Source: Glandiceps talaboti (lineage: Eukaryota; Hemichordata; Enteropneusta; Spengelidae). Taken from it: 64,000 bases of DNA. Each line of letters opens with the position of its first letter. Within the stretch, counting starts at the first letter, position 1. Position numbers and translations under genes: made by a program. The stretch is taken from NCBI RefSeq assembly GCF_964340395.1, contig NC_135559.1:4750501-4814500 (forward strand), in the 5' to 3' direction. The notes under the pieces were generated by a model. That model was not told the origin of the DNA. It was given only the letters and a program-made list of their open reading frames with translations, and searched no databases. Below, piece by piece: positions 1-12,563 of the stretch.

Positions 1-283
1 ACTGTCTTCAATGTGGTAGATTACACAAGTGGGTGACAGCGATTTCCTCTGTTGTGTGATTGTAATCACCCTGTCATCAAAATAGTGTAAACATTGGAAG
101 TTCTAAAACAGTACACTGCAAGTTCAAGAAACTCTAAATAAACTAGTTTTCAGAGATGCTTCCCTACTGAGTCTATAATTAAACCAACATCCATTCAATA
201 GCTTATCATTATTGTATCAACATGTTGCGACAATAGTTTTAGTTTGTGTCTATCTTAGAAACTGAAGGCTCAACTACCAGGGT
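1..283. mobile_element. MITE-like element, family B, truncated by the window edge
   Basis: This stretch is the reverse complement of the element at 26,180-26,510. Shared blocks include the texts around 'acacaagtgggtgacagc' and 'caacatgttgcgacaatag', and the end carries the inverted-terminal motif with core 'tgtgtctatctta'. Only one terminus lies in the window, so the true length is unknown. No coding capacity is seen, so it would depend on a transposase made elsewhere. Assignment as a MITE rests on the inverted termini of the complete copies. Confidence 0.6.
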
Positions 284-1827
284 AATATTTTGGTTCAAGA
301 TGAAAACATGGTCAAAGTAGTAGAGTTCAATATTTTAAAGTAATTATTCAGAATTATAAAATATTACTTATTTAGAACAGAAGGACTGTGACAACAAAAC
401 AATAGGTTACTATCCTCTGTTTATGTAGTGTCCACAATCACAAATAAACCAAATATTTACTTTACTCTATTCTGACAAGCAAACATTCAACACCAGATTC
501 AGTTATACAATGCCAGTATTTTGATTATAGTGTTATATATAGATAAGACTAGACTACATGTAACTATGCAGTTGGAAGGCTATATGGCTTCATGACCCAC
601 TTGGCCATTTTCATATTACACATACCTACACGCTATGACCCAATTTGTGTGTATATATGTTAGAAGTAATAGAACGATTCTGTCTCTGGGCATTGTTTTG
701 TAAGTGTTCATTCCAAATGTCAGCTCCATCCAGCATTTTTTAGTGTATTTGGTTATAAATACGAGTTATATGTTAATGCTAAATTGTGTGTTTGTACTAA
801 TTAACTACATGTGATCTAGTAGCTACACACTATGATCATTTTCACCATCTAGTCAAATGGATTTCTCTAACACAACATTCCATTCTTAACCACTAGTCTA
901 GTTCCTATATGGTATCATTACCATTTACACCTCCACTCACAGTCTAGTTCCTATACAGTATCATTACGATTTACACCTCCACTCACAGTGGTTTAGTTAG
1001 AGACCATGTTGGCATCCGGACTATCTTACCACTGATAGCGGTATTTTAATGCTATTGAAGCGTTAATATAAACATGATGACATTATCGCGTTCGACTTAC
1101 TTTAACACTGGAGGTTGAAATTGAGATTGTAGGTAACTGAACAAAATACATGTATTAAACCAAAGACAACTGTATGCCAGTAACCAATGACAACTGTATG
1201 TCAGTGTACAGTGTGTGATATATTATTACTGACATACACTGTTCACCCTTTCCACAGCTGATTTAGCTAGATTTTCGGTAGAATTTGTCTGTTTGACTAC
1301 ACATGGGGAGAGAGAAAGCAAGATCACACAAAATGACTAAATACATAGTAACTAGACTACCAGTTTAAGGAACAGTCTGACCCTGTGTATGACTCCATAA
1401 TGGGAGTTCTTTATATGTACTCTATATAACCAGTCAGAACAAGAACCAGAGTCAGCCAGTAGACAGACTATTTGAAACATGGCTTCCTTCGTTTAATTTC
1501 TAGAAAAACAAACAAATGAGTACATCAATATGAAATACATTATCAACCTTGTTTATAGGTACATATTTTTGTCCACACAAAAAATTTCAGAATGAAACCT
1601 TTTTTTTTCTTCTTCTGTATATCAGTTTAATTCATTTTAAAATTGATTATTTAAATATGGTCACAAATAATACGCTAGTATGTTGTCTGAATTCTGATGG
1701 TAGAAAACACCAGAAATAGTTACAATGAAAACAGCTGGTCATGTTGGAATTCATAAATTTACCATAAAATCTACGTGTAATCAGTTCATATAGTGCAATG
1801 GTTCACTGTACTTCTGTGTGTTTTTCC
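284..1827. other. No gene recognised
   Basis: AT-rich sequence with stops in all frames and no codon pattern or splice-bounded homology I can recognise. It contains only a 46-bp tandem duplication at 896-987. Confidence 0.5.
896..987. repeat. Two-copy tandem repeat, 46-bp unit
   Basis: The unit starts 'gtctagttcctata' and ends 'cctccactcaca', and is present twice head to tail with a few substitutions. It is non-coding. Confidence 0.8.
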
Positions 1828-1948
1828 CCAATATTTTTCTTCATTCAGCCTGGTAAAATGTGAGTGGCCTAAGGGGTCTTTGTAACTACAGTCGCTAGAC
1901 AACCCTTCAGTCATAAGTATTTTCCTGCTGAATGAAGAAAAATATTGG
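1828..1948. repeat. Perfect 22-bp inverted repeat (hairpin), 77-bp loop
   Basis: Positions 1828-1849 (beginning 'ccaatatttttcttc') and 1927-1948 (ending 'gaaaaatattgg') are perfect reverse complements. The arms could be the terminal repeats of a small foldback element or the stem of an RNA hairpin. I see no flanking target duplication that decides this. Confidence 0.75.
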
Positions 1949-2514
1949 AGAATTACATAATTATACCAGCGCCAGTAATAGTAAAGAAAAACTGGGGAAA
2001 GTAATGGTAATTTTGAATGACTTGGCTAATATTCCAAACACAACAGAACCAGTGATGTAGGCATGTGTTGTCGTGATATAGATGTGCGTCGTCATGATGT
2101 AGAAAGACCAGCGTATATATTCCATATTTTTGTGCTAAATGGTTCATGCAGCATGGTATAATTATAGTCAATACATACAACTAGAAGGGATTCCTAAACT
2201 ATATCCTGACATTTAAAGTTCAACAGATTACATGGACCTTAGTTGAAATAGGGAGATCAATGTTATCAATCTTTTAAGAGAGAAAAACATCTATATGACT
2301 GAAGGGTGTACATGAAAATTTCATTGCTGTTCTGATGTAGAATGTACAACAGTTCTATGGATTCATCAATCTATAATGATGGCTAGGTAGAAATGAATCT
2401 GTCTTGTTGTAAGCATCAGTGCACATATGTGTATATGTGTATAGTTTTGTAGCTAACCTCTCGTGCACAGACATTTAGCTTTTTGAAATGGATGTGGTGC
2501 AAGGCTGGTATGTG

Positions 2515-2594
<80 letters not shown>

Positions 2595-4400
2595 ATACAT
2601 GTGTGTGTCCACATGTGCATGTTGTGTGTATACGTGTGTACGTGACTATATGTGTCAGTGTGTTGTGTATGTGTCTGTGTAAATATATATATCAGTATGT
2701 GTTGTGTGTATTGTCTGTCTATGTGTCTAATCAGTGTGTGTTGTGCATGTCTCAATTGAAAGTGTTCTATTCACAAACAGTTTTTGGTTTGATCATTTCC
2801 TTCTGCTGGTTGGGTAAAAATATGAACATGACAATTCAGAATACTGGGTATATGAAATCTTGGTGTCTGAATGGCTGTCATGCACACAGTGGTGGTGGTG
2901 GTGATGATGGCAATGATTGGGGGGGGGTTTTTTTTTTCGAAATGTCAGGGTTCAGAAAGAATATTCAATTTTCTGTCCATGTAGATACAGTGAACTTATG
3001 AATTCATAGATTATTTCTACCGGTTAAATAAAAACTGGAACACAGAGCTGTATGATATACACAAATCTTGGTCATGTGTGTGGGAGGGTGGGAGGGAGTA
3101 GGAGATTTATATTTTACAAGAGATGTCTCTGAATCAAACCCTAAATCTACAGTAGTCCTATCCTACTTCACATAGTTTCAAGGCTCCATTTATTATTTCT
3201 AGTAGATTTGTGGCGAAACTAAAACAAGGTGCTCCATACAGTGAATATTTAATTAGAGCAGACAATTTTACACAGCCCAGTGCACCTGTATAAAAATTTC
3301 ATTGCCATCAATTTCCTTGTGGCTATAGTGCTTCTGTCAATTATATCATATCATTAAGTCTAGGAATGATATCGACAGGGCCTACTCATGGGGAACTTCT
3401 CAAAATAAATTCCAAATTATGATTTAATTATAATTATGCCCCTGATACTAAAACACTGCAATAATGGTGAGTGGAAAGCAATAGTATTCTACAACATATG
3501 TACATCATACATGCAGGTATTGATGTAATATGGCAGATCATTTTTAATTAAATAATAATAATAATCATTTGACCTACAAGTACCAGAAAATGTTGCAGAT
3601 TTTTGTCTGTAACTGCGTTCACTTTATGAGTGTATACTTTGACTTTTTATCGAATGTGGTATATTTGCATTAATGTACAATACAATATGGTTTCAAAATA
3701 TGTCAGCAAATGAACTATTTTCACATTTTTCTTACACCCATAAAACAAGTAAAAATTTGTCTTCCACAAAAATATTCTGAGATAAGTACAAAATAATAGG
3801 TAAATCTAGTAGATCAAATTCATCTCATGTCCCGGAAACAAAACATAATGAAAACCACTCCCTAAGTGAACGAAAAAAAATATCCCATGTTGTTCCAAGA
3901 CTTCCTTAATATTAATTTCAATTCCCATAATTTCAGTTTATTGAATAAATAAATGACAATTTCTTTCATGATAATTGCAATTTTAAATCAACATTACCCA
4001 CTTAATGAGTTGAAATTTATACTCTACGGCATCTATATATATTTTAATTATTAATTTTATTAGATTGATCTAATAAATATTGTAATTTTCATTTGACACA
4101 ATATAATACTGTATTTATACATACATTTGTACAACTGATACACTTCTAGGGATAATTAACAGGAAGTGAGAGAGAAAATTACGTCTTAGGGAATGCTACA
4201 AGGAAGAAATGGGAATATAGCCAGGAAATGTGTTTGATTCCATAGGGTATGACTGTGTTTAAATTTAGAAATGTGACCTCATTCAGTGAATTGATATTTT
4301 AGCTGACACAGACCAGGAAAAATTCTTGTTTATATAACCCGGTCTATAATATAATGACAGTCACTTTTATCATTCTATGCACACACTGGCCTACATGTAT
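1949..4400. other. No gene recognised
   Basis: Non-coding AT-rich sequence. Open frames near 2,450-3,000 are translations of the GT microsatellite at 2517-2592, not genes. Confidence 0.5.
2517..2592. repeat. (GT)n microsatellite
   Basis: Uninterrupted GT dinucleotides for about 76 bases, followed by a degenerate GT-rich tail to about 2,750. Confidence 0.97.
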
Positions 4401-4768
4401 TACAACTGCAAACATCAGACAGTGGACAAACAGAACCTGTTACAAACAGGGAAAGTAAAGAACTGAATTGGATTAATAACATTTGGCACAGCATGGTGGA
4501 AGTACACAGACTTATATTACATTCAATCATTTGATATGAACAGTTTTATGACCACTTTACATAATAGTTCACATTCACAAACAAATTTCCAGTTCCCCTG
4601 GCATTTCATGTAAAGAGGCCATAAAACTTTTCACATCAAACTAAGGTGTGTGATGTAAGTCTCTGCTGTTCCAACATGCTGAGCCAAGTGTTATTGATCA
4701 ATTCATTTGTTTACTTTCCCTGTTTGTAGCAGGTTCCGTTCATCCACGGTCTGATGTCAGCATTTGTA
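4401..4768. mobile_element. Foldback/MITE-like element, family C
   Basis: The two ends are long imperfect inverted repeats of about 70 bp. Left 4401-4475 contains 'ttacaaacagggaaagtaaa', and right about 4,700-4,768 contains the reverse complement 'tttactttccctgtttgta'. A second copy lies just after MED14 at 43,868-44,339. No open reading frame, so non-autonomous. Confidence 0.75.
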
Positions 4769-7700
4769 TAAACGCAGACACCCTTTTAACTTAATATTAT
4801 CAGGGTGTAGTTACTTGAAAGTTAATGAGTTAAAGGCCCACGTTCAGAAAGGGGCATTGAAGTCATTTCCATGTTTAGCATTTCAATCATAACATTGGAA
4901 TGAGGATACGAGACAAAATATTTCCCATACATTTTTTATCAGGATATCCTTCCATACTCAGCTGATCGGGTCAAGAGTCAATCTGTCCATGTAAACAAGG
5001 TTTCCACAGCCGGAAGGATGTATCTGTGGCATTGACATGTTGTCACTTAGGAAGTCAGATAGAGAGCCATTCCATATATCATTGACATACTCACTGTACA
5101 AAAGTTAAACACAGATAATAATCCTTTCCTGTTAAATACAGCTATCTCATATTCCTTTTCATCTAGACATGAATGACAGAGTCACTCAACTCACAATTGC
5201 TTATGGTATTAACCCTTTCATTCCTAGAGTAGAGACGACATTGGAATAAATAGAAACTTGATTGTAAGAACATTTTCTAAAATTTAAGAATATTACTTCA
5301 TTGGGAAGTAATATTTCTTGAATTCTGGTCTAAAATAAAGTTGATCTTTTTCCAAAAATTACAGAGAAACAAGAATTTTTGTTCAAAACTTTTGGCAGGA
5401 AAGTTTCTAGTCCTGAAGGGGTTAAAGGCCATTAGAAGCCTGTCTGCATATCAAATGGTCTCTATCTCCTCCATTGCTATAGTCTGGTTGCCAACGTGGT
5501 TTGTAACTAAACTCAGAGTGGAAGTGTAAATGGATTAAGCGACTCTGTTGTACTAGCTCAGACACATGGCTATCTGACTCTGTTCTGAAAAATGACACTG
5601 TTATGCCAGATATTAAACCAAATCTCCTGGTCAATATCAAGACATCACTAGAACTTCTCCTGTGACCCTGTGACATTGTAACCTTACATAGAACACATAA
5701 GATGTGGAAAGGTTTTGAATAAACATTGTGTTCATTGTTATCTCCTATGCAGACAGTGGAGTTCTACAATTTGATATCTCTATTACAATCTTCTAATGAT
5801 GGGTGGGGAGGGGGGGGGGGAGAGGGAGGAGTGATCAGTCATTTTTCCCCAACAGTCATCACTGCCAACAATAAAATGATGAAATGATGAAATATGACTT
5901 CCTGTGTTAACAGACAAAGAATGATAAGTACATATCATACAATGTATATTATCATAACTAGAATTAAGGAAGTGAGTGATTGAGAAATTGATCCAAATCC
6001 TATTTTAGTCACATTGTTTCATCACACCAGTCACTTTTTTTTGTCAAAATGAAACAAAGTTTCAGTTTAATTTTATTTGTACACTGGTAAATTTATTGAC
6101 ACTGTTGCTATGGTAACCGTTACCGATGTTAACAGGGTAGAGCTCACACAATACACATGTATGAAAACATACACTGTATTTACTGATAACACCTAAGCCT
6201 GTCATGATAAATCATTTGGCATGGCATTGGCATAGTTTCCTAAAAGTTTTGGCTGATGACTATTTGGCAACTAGTAAAAAGGCTATCAAACTAGAGTAGG
6301 GAAATTTTATGGCAGACACATGTTGTATATTCTCAAGGCTTTTCTCCAAGGGTTTTTGCAATTGTGCCCTAAATTCATTTTTAAATACTGAAACAAAAAC
6401 TGTCAATTTAAAGAAATACTCTTTGTCCAATACCACAGCAAAATCAAGGCACACAGACTAGACTCTCTCACAATCCGTGGGAACATCGCTAAATAGGCTT
6501 TTTGTATGTACCGCATAATTGTACTTGAATATCCTTGTACTGTAGGCCATTATTGACTACATAGGGCTAATCATTCTTTGACATAATACTGCATCGATTC
6601 TGTGGTACATATTGGTATATACAAAACAGCCCTTTTAGTGATGCTCCAGACGACTAGGAGAACGTCTACACAGAGACTTGGCTATCTGACTTGACATACT
6701 GGCTTGACAGTATACAAACGACATTTTCAAACCAGATAGCCAAGTCTCTGAGATAGTGAAACCACTTCTTGGAGATTAACTCAATTTATTTTATGAAAAC
6801 AAGTTTCTACTAACCCAAACAGTCAAAGTTTTGAAATAGAATTTAGAATATAAAATTGATGTCTCCTCTGTATCATAAGAATGTAGGCAGGCTGCATAGA
6901 GACTTGTCATTGGCTATTCAAATCTAGAGACCCTCCAATTAAAATCATTTAACAACCCACAACCACTCTCAGGCTGAAATGACTAACTATCTAACTCTAA
7001 CATATATCGTCATGGTAACACAAACCAGGTCAAAACCAGTAAAGACTGTTATCTCACTTCAACAACATTCTGTTACACTTTTTTCTCTCCAATCTGTACA
7101 TCCATCCGTTATCATTTCTTTCACACCTCTCACATTGTCAAATTTTGTATTGCGGTGCTCCTCTGAGCAATTGTTTTATTTTTTGGATTTTGGCATGATA
7201 CAAGTTTTTACTTTTTGTTATTATTGTTATGTATCTTATCCAGGTTACTGATGAGAGATAGTCTTGTTTTCATACATAAATGTAGTCCATACAAAAAACT
7301 TGATGGAAGACAAAGGATCATAGTTCTTGATATGATAGAAACTAATGGCAACATATGTTGTATGAATAATATGATTATTTGTGCTGATCTAGCTACTGTT
7401 TAGTTCCAATATCCAAACACATGGTAGCCTTTCTAAATCCCAGATCTGAGTCCGTGATAACTGTCACCTACTGAGAACAAACACAGATTATAGAATGTCA
7501 CTAGACAGGCTAAACACATGGTAGTGATGAAAGACAGATACAATCACACAGTGAGTGTCAAACCTAGCAATAGCCTAGAGACTACAATGTAGGTCTGACT
7601 AGAGATATACTAGAATGACAACATGGTGTATGACGTTTTTTAAGCCAATTACCTACAGTCTCTGGGCTAAACCTACAATGTCTTCACAAGAAACTTGAAA

Positions 7701-9402
7701 GCTCACAGTCTGGTAATTGCTCACATTAGAATATTTTTACAAGAAGGTTCACGTACTATCAATTAAAAAATTAACCTATTTAATTTATAATTGCCTAAAA
7801 GACCAGGTTCCAATTTATGATTCAAATTTGTGTGAAAAAAAACCCAGCCATCTTGCAGACAATTTGAAAAAGTTCATCAAGAAGAAAAGAATCGTCATTT
7901 TTCAAACCTAAGGGCTCCACTAACAAAAACGTAGATAGTACTAATGCGAGAACCTTGGATTGAATCATGGGCCATTAAACAAAACTACTGATACACTAAA
8001 AATACATGAACCATGGTATAATTTTTTTACAGGGTGCCGCGGAAGGTAGGGGGTAAAATTGACCTACATTGTTGAAGTTACCGAGGTATTGAAATATATC
8101 ATTCTTAGTGTGTAAATTTCACCAGATTTCATTTCTCTGTTATTAGTATTACTGAAGTTCCCAGATCTTGGCTATAAGTTTAACCTTCTCACAGTGGTAA
8201 AGCAAACTAATTCCCTACATATAAAAACACTACATAGAATGATTCACCAATGTTACAACCATTCTTTTGTAACGTCTTTGTATTAGTTTAGTCTATTTTA
8301 TGAATCTCTGCTGTTGTTAGGCTGGGTGGAGTGTGACTACCTGATAACTGGAAAGAATGACTCATTATATTTTAACACTGACTTAAGTAGACTTAATATC
8401 CTACCACTAGTTTAGTTTTTACAACTTGAATTTTAAGTTGATGTAGTTTCAAAGGGTGGGGCTGTTTTATTTTATTGAGATCGTCAGTATTTAGAAGTCA
8501 CGTTTTTACGAGTAATTCATTACGCAAATCTGCATGTAATGAAAACATCGACAATGTAGACAAGAAAAGGCTAGCAGAAGCAGTGAGATGTACTATGACC
8601 ACCAGTTGCATGGACATGTACTTATTTAGTAGCCTTGAATGGGTACACATTGAGTCACTATACTCTCAATTGTTTTACATCATCAATTATTCAGCACGAT
8701 TACAAAAGAAAGACAAAAACCAGGTACATAAAACTTGACAGTCCTTTACAATAGTACACTGAATCACCTATTGGATCCCACACACCTAAAATAAAGACTT
8801 CACATGACGAAAACAGCTGACGGAGAAATGACCCTCGGAATGACAGTGTTTTAGATTCTGTGGGGATGATGCATGTGACTGGTATATGTGTTTCATGGTA
8901 CTGCAGAAATACCTGGAGCTTGTAACACTGACCCAGTTAGAGATAGTGCCAAGTAAAATCAAGGCTAACCTGTAGATATTTTGGTTGACTGCCAGGGATA
9001 CAATGAAGGTTACTATTATATCAATGCCAGTCAATATCTCTTTAAAAGTTCAAATAGACACAAAAAAGCTCTTCCATCTAATATGCACACACACTGTATA
9101 TTTTACAGATGGTTTTACATTGTAAAACTGACTCTTTTCCTGTACAAACTTCTAGAGGAGGGGGGGGGGGGGGTAGCCTTGACAAATACACAGACTTGCA
9201 CTTCTATAATTCCAACAGATAGTAGATTTGGTGGGGGCTGGGGCATGGCCATGCAACATGGATGCTAATAGTGTTAGTAAGTGTGTTACCTCTCGTACCC
9301 CTCACCTACATGCCCGCCCTCCTCCCCCCCCCCCCCCACTCCCTTAATATAGCTTAGTTATGCATCTAATAAGTTAATAAGAAATGTAGGTTTGATACCT
9401 AG
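4769..9402. other. No gene recognised
   Basis: About 4.6 kb with no exon I can support. Open frames up to 95 codons occur but lack recognisable protein motifs and flanking splice sites that would join them. It holds poly-G tracts near 5,810 and 9,161, a poly-C tract near 9,319 and an 18-bp hairpin at 6671-6750. Confidence 0.5.
6671..6750. repeat. Perfect 18-bp inverted repeat, 44-base loop
   Basis: 'cagagacttggctatctg' at 6671-6688 is the exact reverse complement of 6733-6750. Function is unknown; it may be the relic of a small foldback element. Confidence 0.75.
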
Positions 9403-9720
9403 GTTAGGTGAAAAAAAATAATATGTGTTTCCAAGAACATGACTTCAGAAAATAGGGTAGGTAGGTCGGAATTATATTTTATCTTTTTAATTGTTTTTAT
9501 TTTTTGAAAAATATTGCTAGACCCAAAACCAAAGAAATGTCAGTGAGAATACACCTTCTGAGATAGTTTGATGAAATAGGTACAGGCATTGTTTGGGAAA
9601 GAAAGCATATGTGCATGAAGATAAAGAATTTCTTATCTTTTTGTTTTAAATTATTAACAAAATGTTTTGGTTAGTTGGGTTATCAGAAACTAAATTTTTG
9701 TTTTATTTGGCCTTATATAG
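9403..9720. mobile_element. Dispersed foldback element, family G
   Basis: The left part ('tttccaagaacatgacttca') recurs at 56,240-56,310, and the right part ('gatagtttgatgaaata', 'acaggcattg') recurs at 34,180-34,390. The two ends are roughly inverted copies of one another. No coding capacity. Boundaries are approximate. Confidence 0.55.
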
Positions 9721-9921
9721 GTAAATTAATCAGTTCAAATGTTTATTTTCCTGACACATTACTAGGATTATGTTGTGAAAGAACCTGGATAACGTCCCTA
9801 GAGGACTGATAAAAGACAGATTTTATCAACTTCTCACCTTCTGGAGCTCAGAATCCAACCATCAAATTATTTTACTCATGGGTGACATAAGTGTAATATA
9901 GCACATAGCTAAAGTTATTTT

Positions 9922-10270
9922 ACCATGAACTGAACATAAATCAAGGCGGCCTACCTAGCTGAGACACAAACATAGCACTACACCATGAACTGAACATAAA
10001 TCAAGGCGGCCTATCTAGCTGAGACACAAAAATAGCACTACACCATGAACTGAACATAAATCAAGGCGGCCTACCTAGCCAAGACACAAACATAGCACTA
10101 CACCATGAACTGAACATAAATCAAGGCGGCCTACCTAGCCAAGACACAAACATAGCACTACACCATGAACTGAACATAAATCAAGGCGGCCTACCTAGCT
10201 GAGACACAAACATAGCACTACACCATGAACTGAACATAAATCAAGGCGGCCTACCTAGCTGAGACACAAA
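9922..10270. repeat. 60-bp minisatellite, about six copies
   Basis: Head-to-tail copies begin near 9922, 9982, 10042, 10102, 10162 and 10222. Each carries 'catgaactgaacataaatc' and 'aaggcggcctacctagc'. Copies differ by only a few bases, so the array is young or homogenised. There are no variable spacers, so it is not CRISPR-like. Confidence 0.95.
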
Positions 10271-10511
10271 TAAAGCTTACATTTTAAATCTTTGACTAGT
10301 ATGCTGAGTGTTTTAGTCCAGAGACTTTGAAGATCTGGGCTAGAGGTTATCCATGGTTTTGAAGATCTCTTCACCCCATCTAGATAAATGAGAAATCATG
10401 AACTAAAACTTGTTGGAATGCAAATCAGTAAGCCCCAACTTTTAGTGAGAGGAGATTCAATGCCACAGACAGCCTCGAGACTACCCGTAGTAGTGTTTTT
10501 CCTAAAGATTT

Positions 10512-10888
10512 TAGTCTCGGTTACCCAGACTCTCATCGCTGGGTGTTCTCTGCCTATGAGACTTCCCCAAGCAAAAATCTGGAGAAACTGAATGTCAACT
10601 CACCTACACAAGAACGAACTAGCTCCTACAGCAGTGCATGCTGGGGAATACTTCACATTCAACATTGTAGGCTGAATGATTTAGATACCTTCACAACAGA
10701 TTATCACTTCTCAAGCGACTGATATATATATTAATTATAACAAACAGGCCTCATAAACCCATTTTTTATGACTTGGAAGAAATGTAGTGTGTGACTTCCG
10801 GCATGGGGTAGTTGAAACGTGGTTTCCCCAGACGAGAGTGGTCTCCTAGAAGAGCCCCTGGTGGTGAGAGTCTGGGTAACTGAGACTA
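10512..10888. mobile_element. MITE-like element, family E, long form
   Basis: The element starts 'tagtctcggttacccagac' and ends with the reverse complement (about 'gtctgggtaactgagacta'). Sub-terminal regions are also inverted copies. A 113-bp internally deleted relative lies downstream of GH81 at 55,760-55,872. No open reading frame. Confidence 0.75.
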
Positions 10889-11908
10889 CTAAGGATTGGG
10901 AATCATGGTAGGGGAACAGGAAAGCTGTTAAAATTGAACAGAATTTACATATACTATATCCAAACTATGTACCAGGTTTTGGTGAGGAACTTAAAAGCTA
11001 AATGTTACTTATTTTCTGCTCTTAACAAAAGTAACAATACATACTTTTACTGATATCTACATGATTAGTCACTGGTATGTCATTTACAGTAAATACTTCA
11101 TTCTAATATTAAATTTAATAATGGGAAATTAAGTAAGTTATTGGATCTTGATTTGAATGATATTTCACCCACCAATTCTAATAACAATGATATTTCAGCC
11201 ATAACTGCATGATATTAATAACAAACAGCCCCAGGCTACCAATCGCCTTGTTTTCACATCTTGTTTTTTTAACATTACATTATGTAATTGAAAACAATAT
11301 TGAATACACCTTTAATTGACTATATTCAATGTAATTCAATAAAATATTCCATCTCGTCTGAAATGTGTTTTTGTACTAGCTAACAACAAATTCCATCACA
11401 TGCATTCCCACGATCTGTTTTTTGAGATAAATTACTACATCAACATTTAGTCATAAACACAGCTGTCATCATCTTCAGATTATCTTGTCAGTGCTCACAT
11501 TAATAATATTCCTAAATTCGACTCAAATTACAGCGATATTTCTACAAGTGCAAGATTGATGAGAGGCATGTTTGTTTCGTATCTGAGCATCTGTTGGGCA
11601 GCCTCTATATGTTCAATCTTGGACAGTCACAAAGTTTGTATGTATATGTATTTTGATTTTTATACAGAGGGAAGAAGGGAGCAAGGTCTTCCTAAAGTCT
11701 ATCTATTTAATTCAATTTGTACAAAACTACAATATGTAAGCTTTCAGACAGTTTTCCTGTAAAGGTATCATCAAAATATTGTAAATTGGTGGTGAACTAC
11801 ACTGTACATGTATATGCATGCATGTGTATGTGTGTCTGTGTGTACATATGTACATGTATCTTGTATGAATGTATGCATGCACGTGTAGACTGTATATGTA
11901 TGTAATAA
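10889..11908. other. No gene recognised
   Basis: AT-rich non-coding sequence between the family E element and the TATG microsatellite. Confidence 0.5.
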
Positions 11909-12073
11909 TGTATGTATGTATGTATGTATGTATGTATGTATGTATGTATGTATGTATGTATGTATGTATGTATGTATGTATGTATGTATGTACATGTATG
12001 TATGTATGTATGTATGTATGTATGTATGTATGTATGTATGTATGTATGTATGTATGTATGTATGTATGTATGT
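11909..12073. repeat. (TATG)n microsatellite
   Basis: About 40 TATG units with one interruption near 11,991. Open frames reading 'MYVC' or 'THIHTYI' here are repeat translations. Confidence 0.97.
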
Positions 12074-12417
12074 TTTTATAACTTATAAACATTTATATAT
12101 GCATACATACTATATGTATATGTATCTGTCTGCCTTTGTTATTGGATTCTATTTTAGTGATGCTTTTCAGAACAAACATTCCATCATTTCAATACAACCT
12201 TGTATATCAACATATTAAGTATCTTATATAAAGAAACATTTCTGTCGGCCATTTTCTATTTTGTGAGTGACATGGCATGAAAATTCTGGCAGCTTATTGC
12301 TTTTACAATATACTCAATGTCCAAAGTTGAAAAGAGAAAATGACTGAAAATAGTTGCATTTAGCAACTAATTGAGTTCAGCCTCAATGAGATTGGATGGA
12401 GGTTATGTTTGCACTGT

Positions 12418-12563
12418 CTCTATCTATCTGTAGATTTGTCTGTCTGTTTGTCTAGACGGCTGTCTATCTATCTGTCTGACTGACTGACTGACTGACTGAC
12501 TGACTGACTGACTGACTGACTGACTGACTGACTGTCTGCCTGCCTGCCTGTCTGTCTGTCTGT
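12418..12563. repeat. Compound tetranucleotide repeat (TCTA/TCTG/TGAC/TGCC)
   Basis: Blocks of TCTA and TCTG, then about 15 TGAC units (12,476-12,534), then TGCC and TCTG. Non-coding. Confidence 0.95.

Noticed and set aside
2453-3001. Open frames rich in Cys/Val and Thr/His
   Set aside because: They are translations of the GT microsatellite at 2517-2592 with no protein motif or splice context.
9922-10270. CRISPR-like regular repeats
   Set aside because: The 60-bp units are contiguous with no unique spacers, and the genome is animal.
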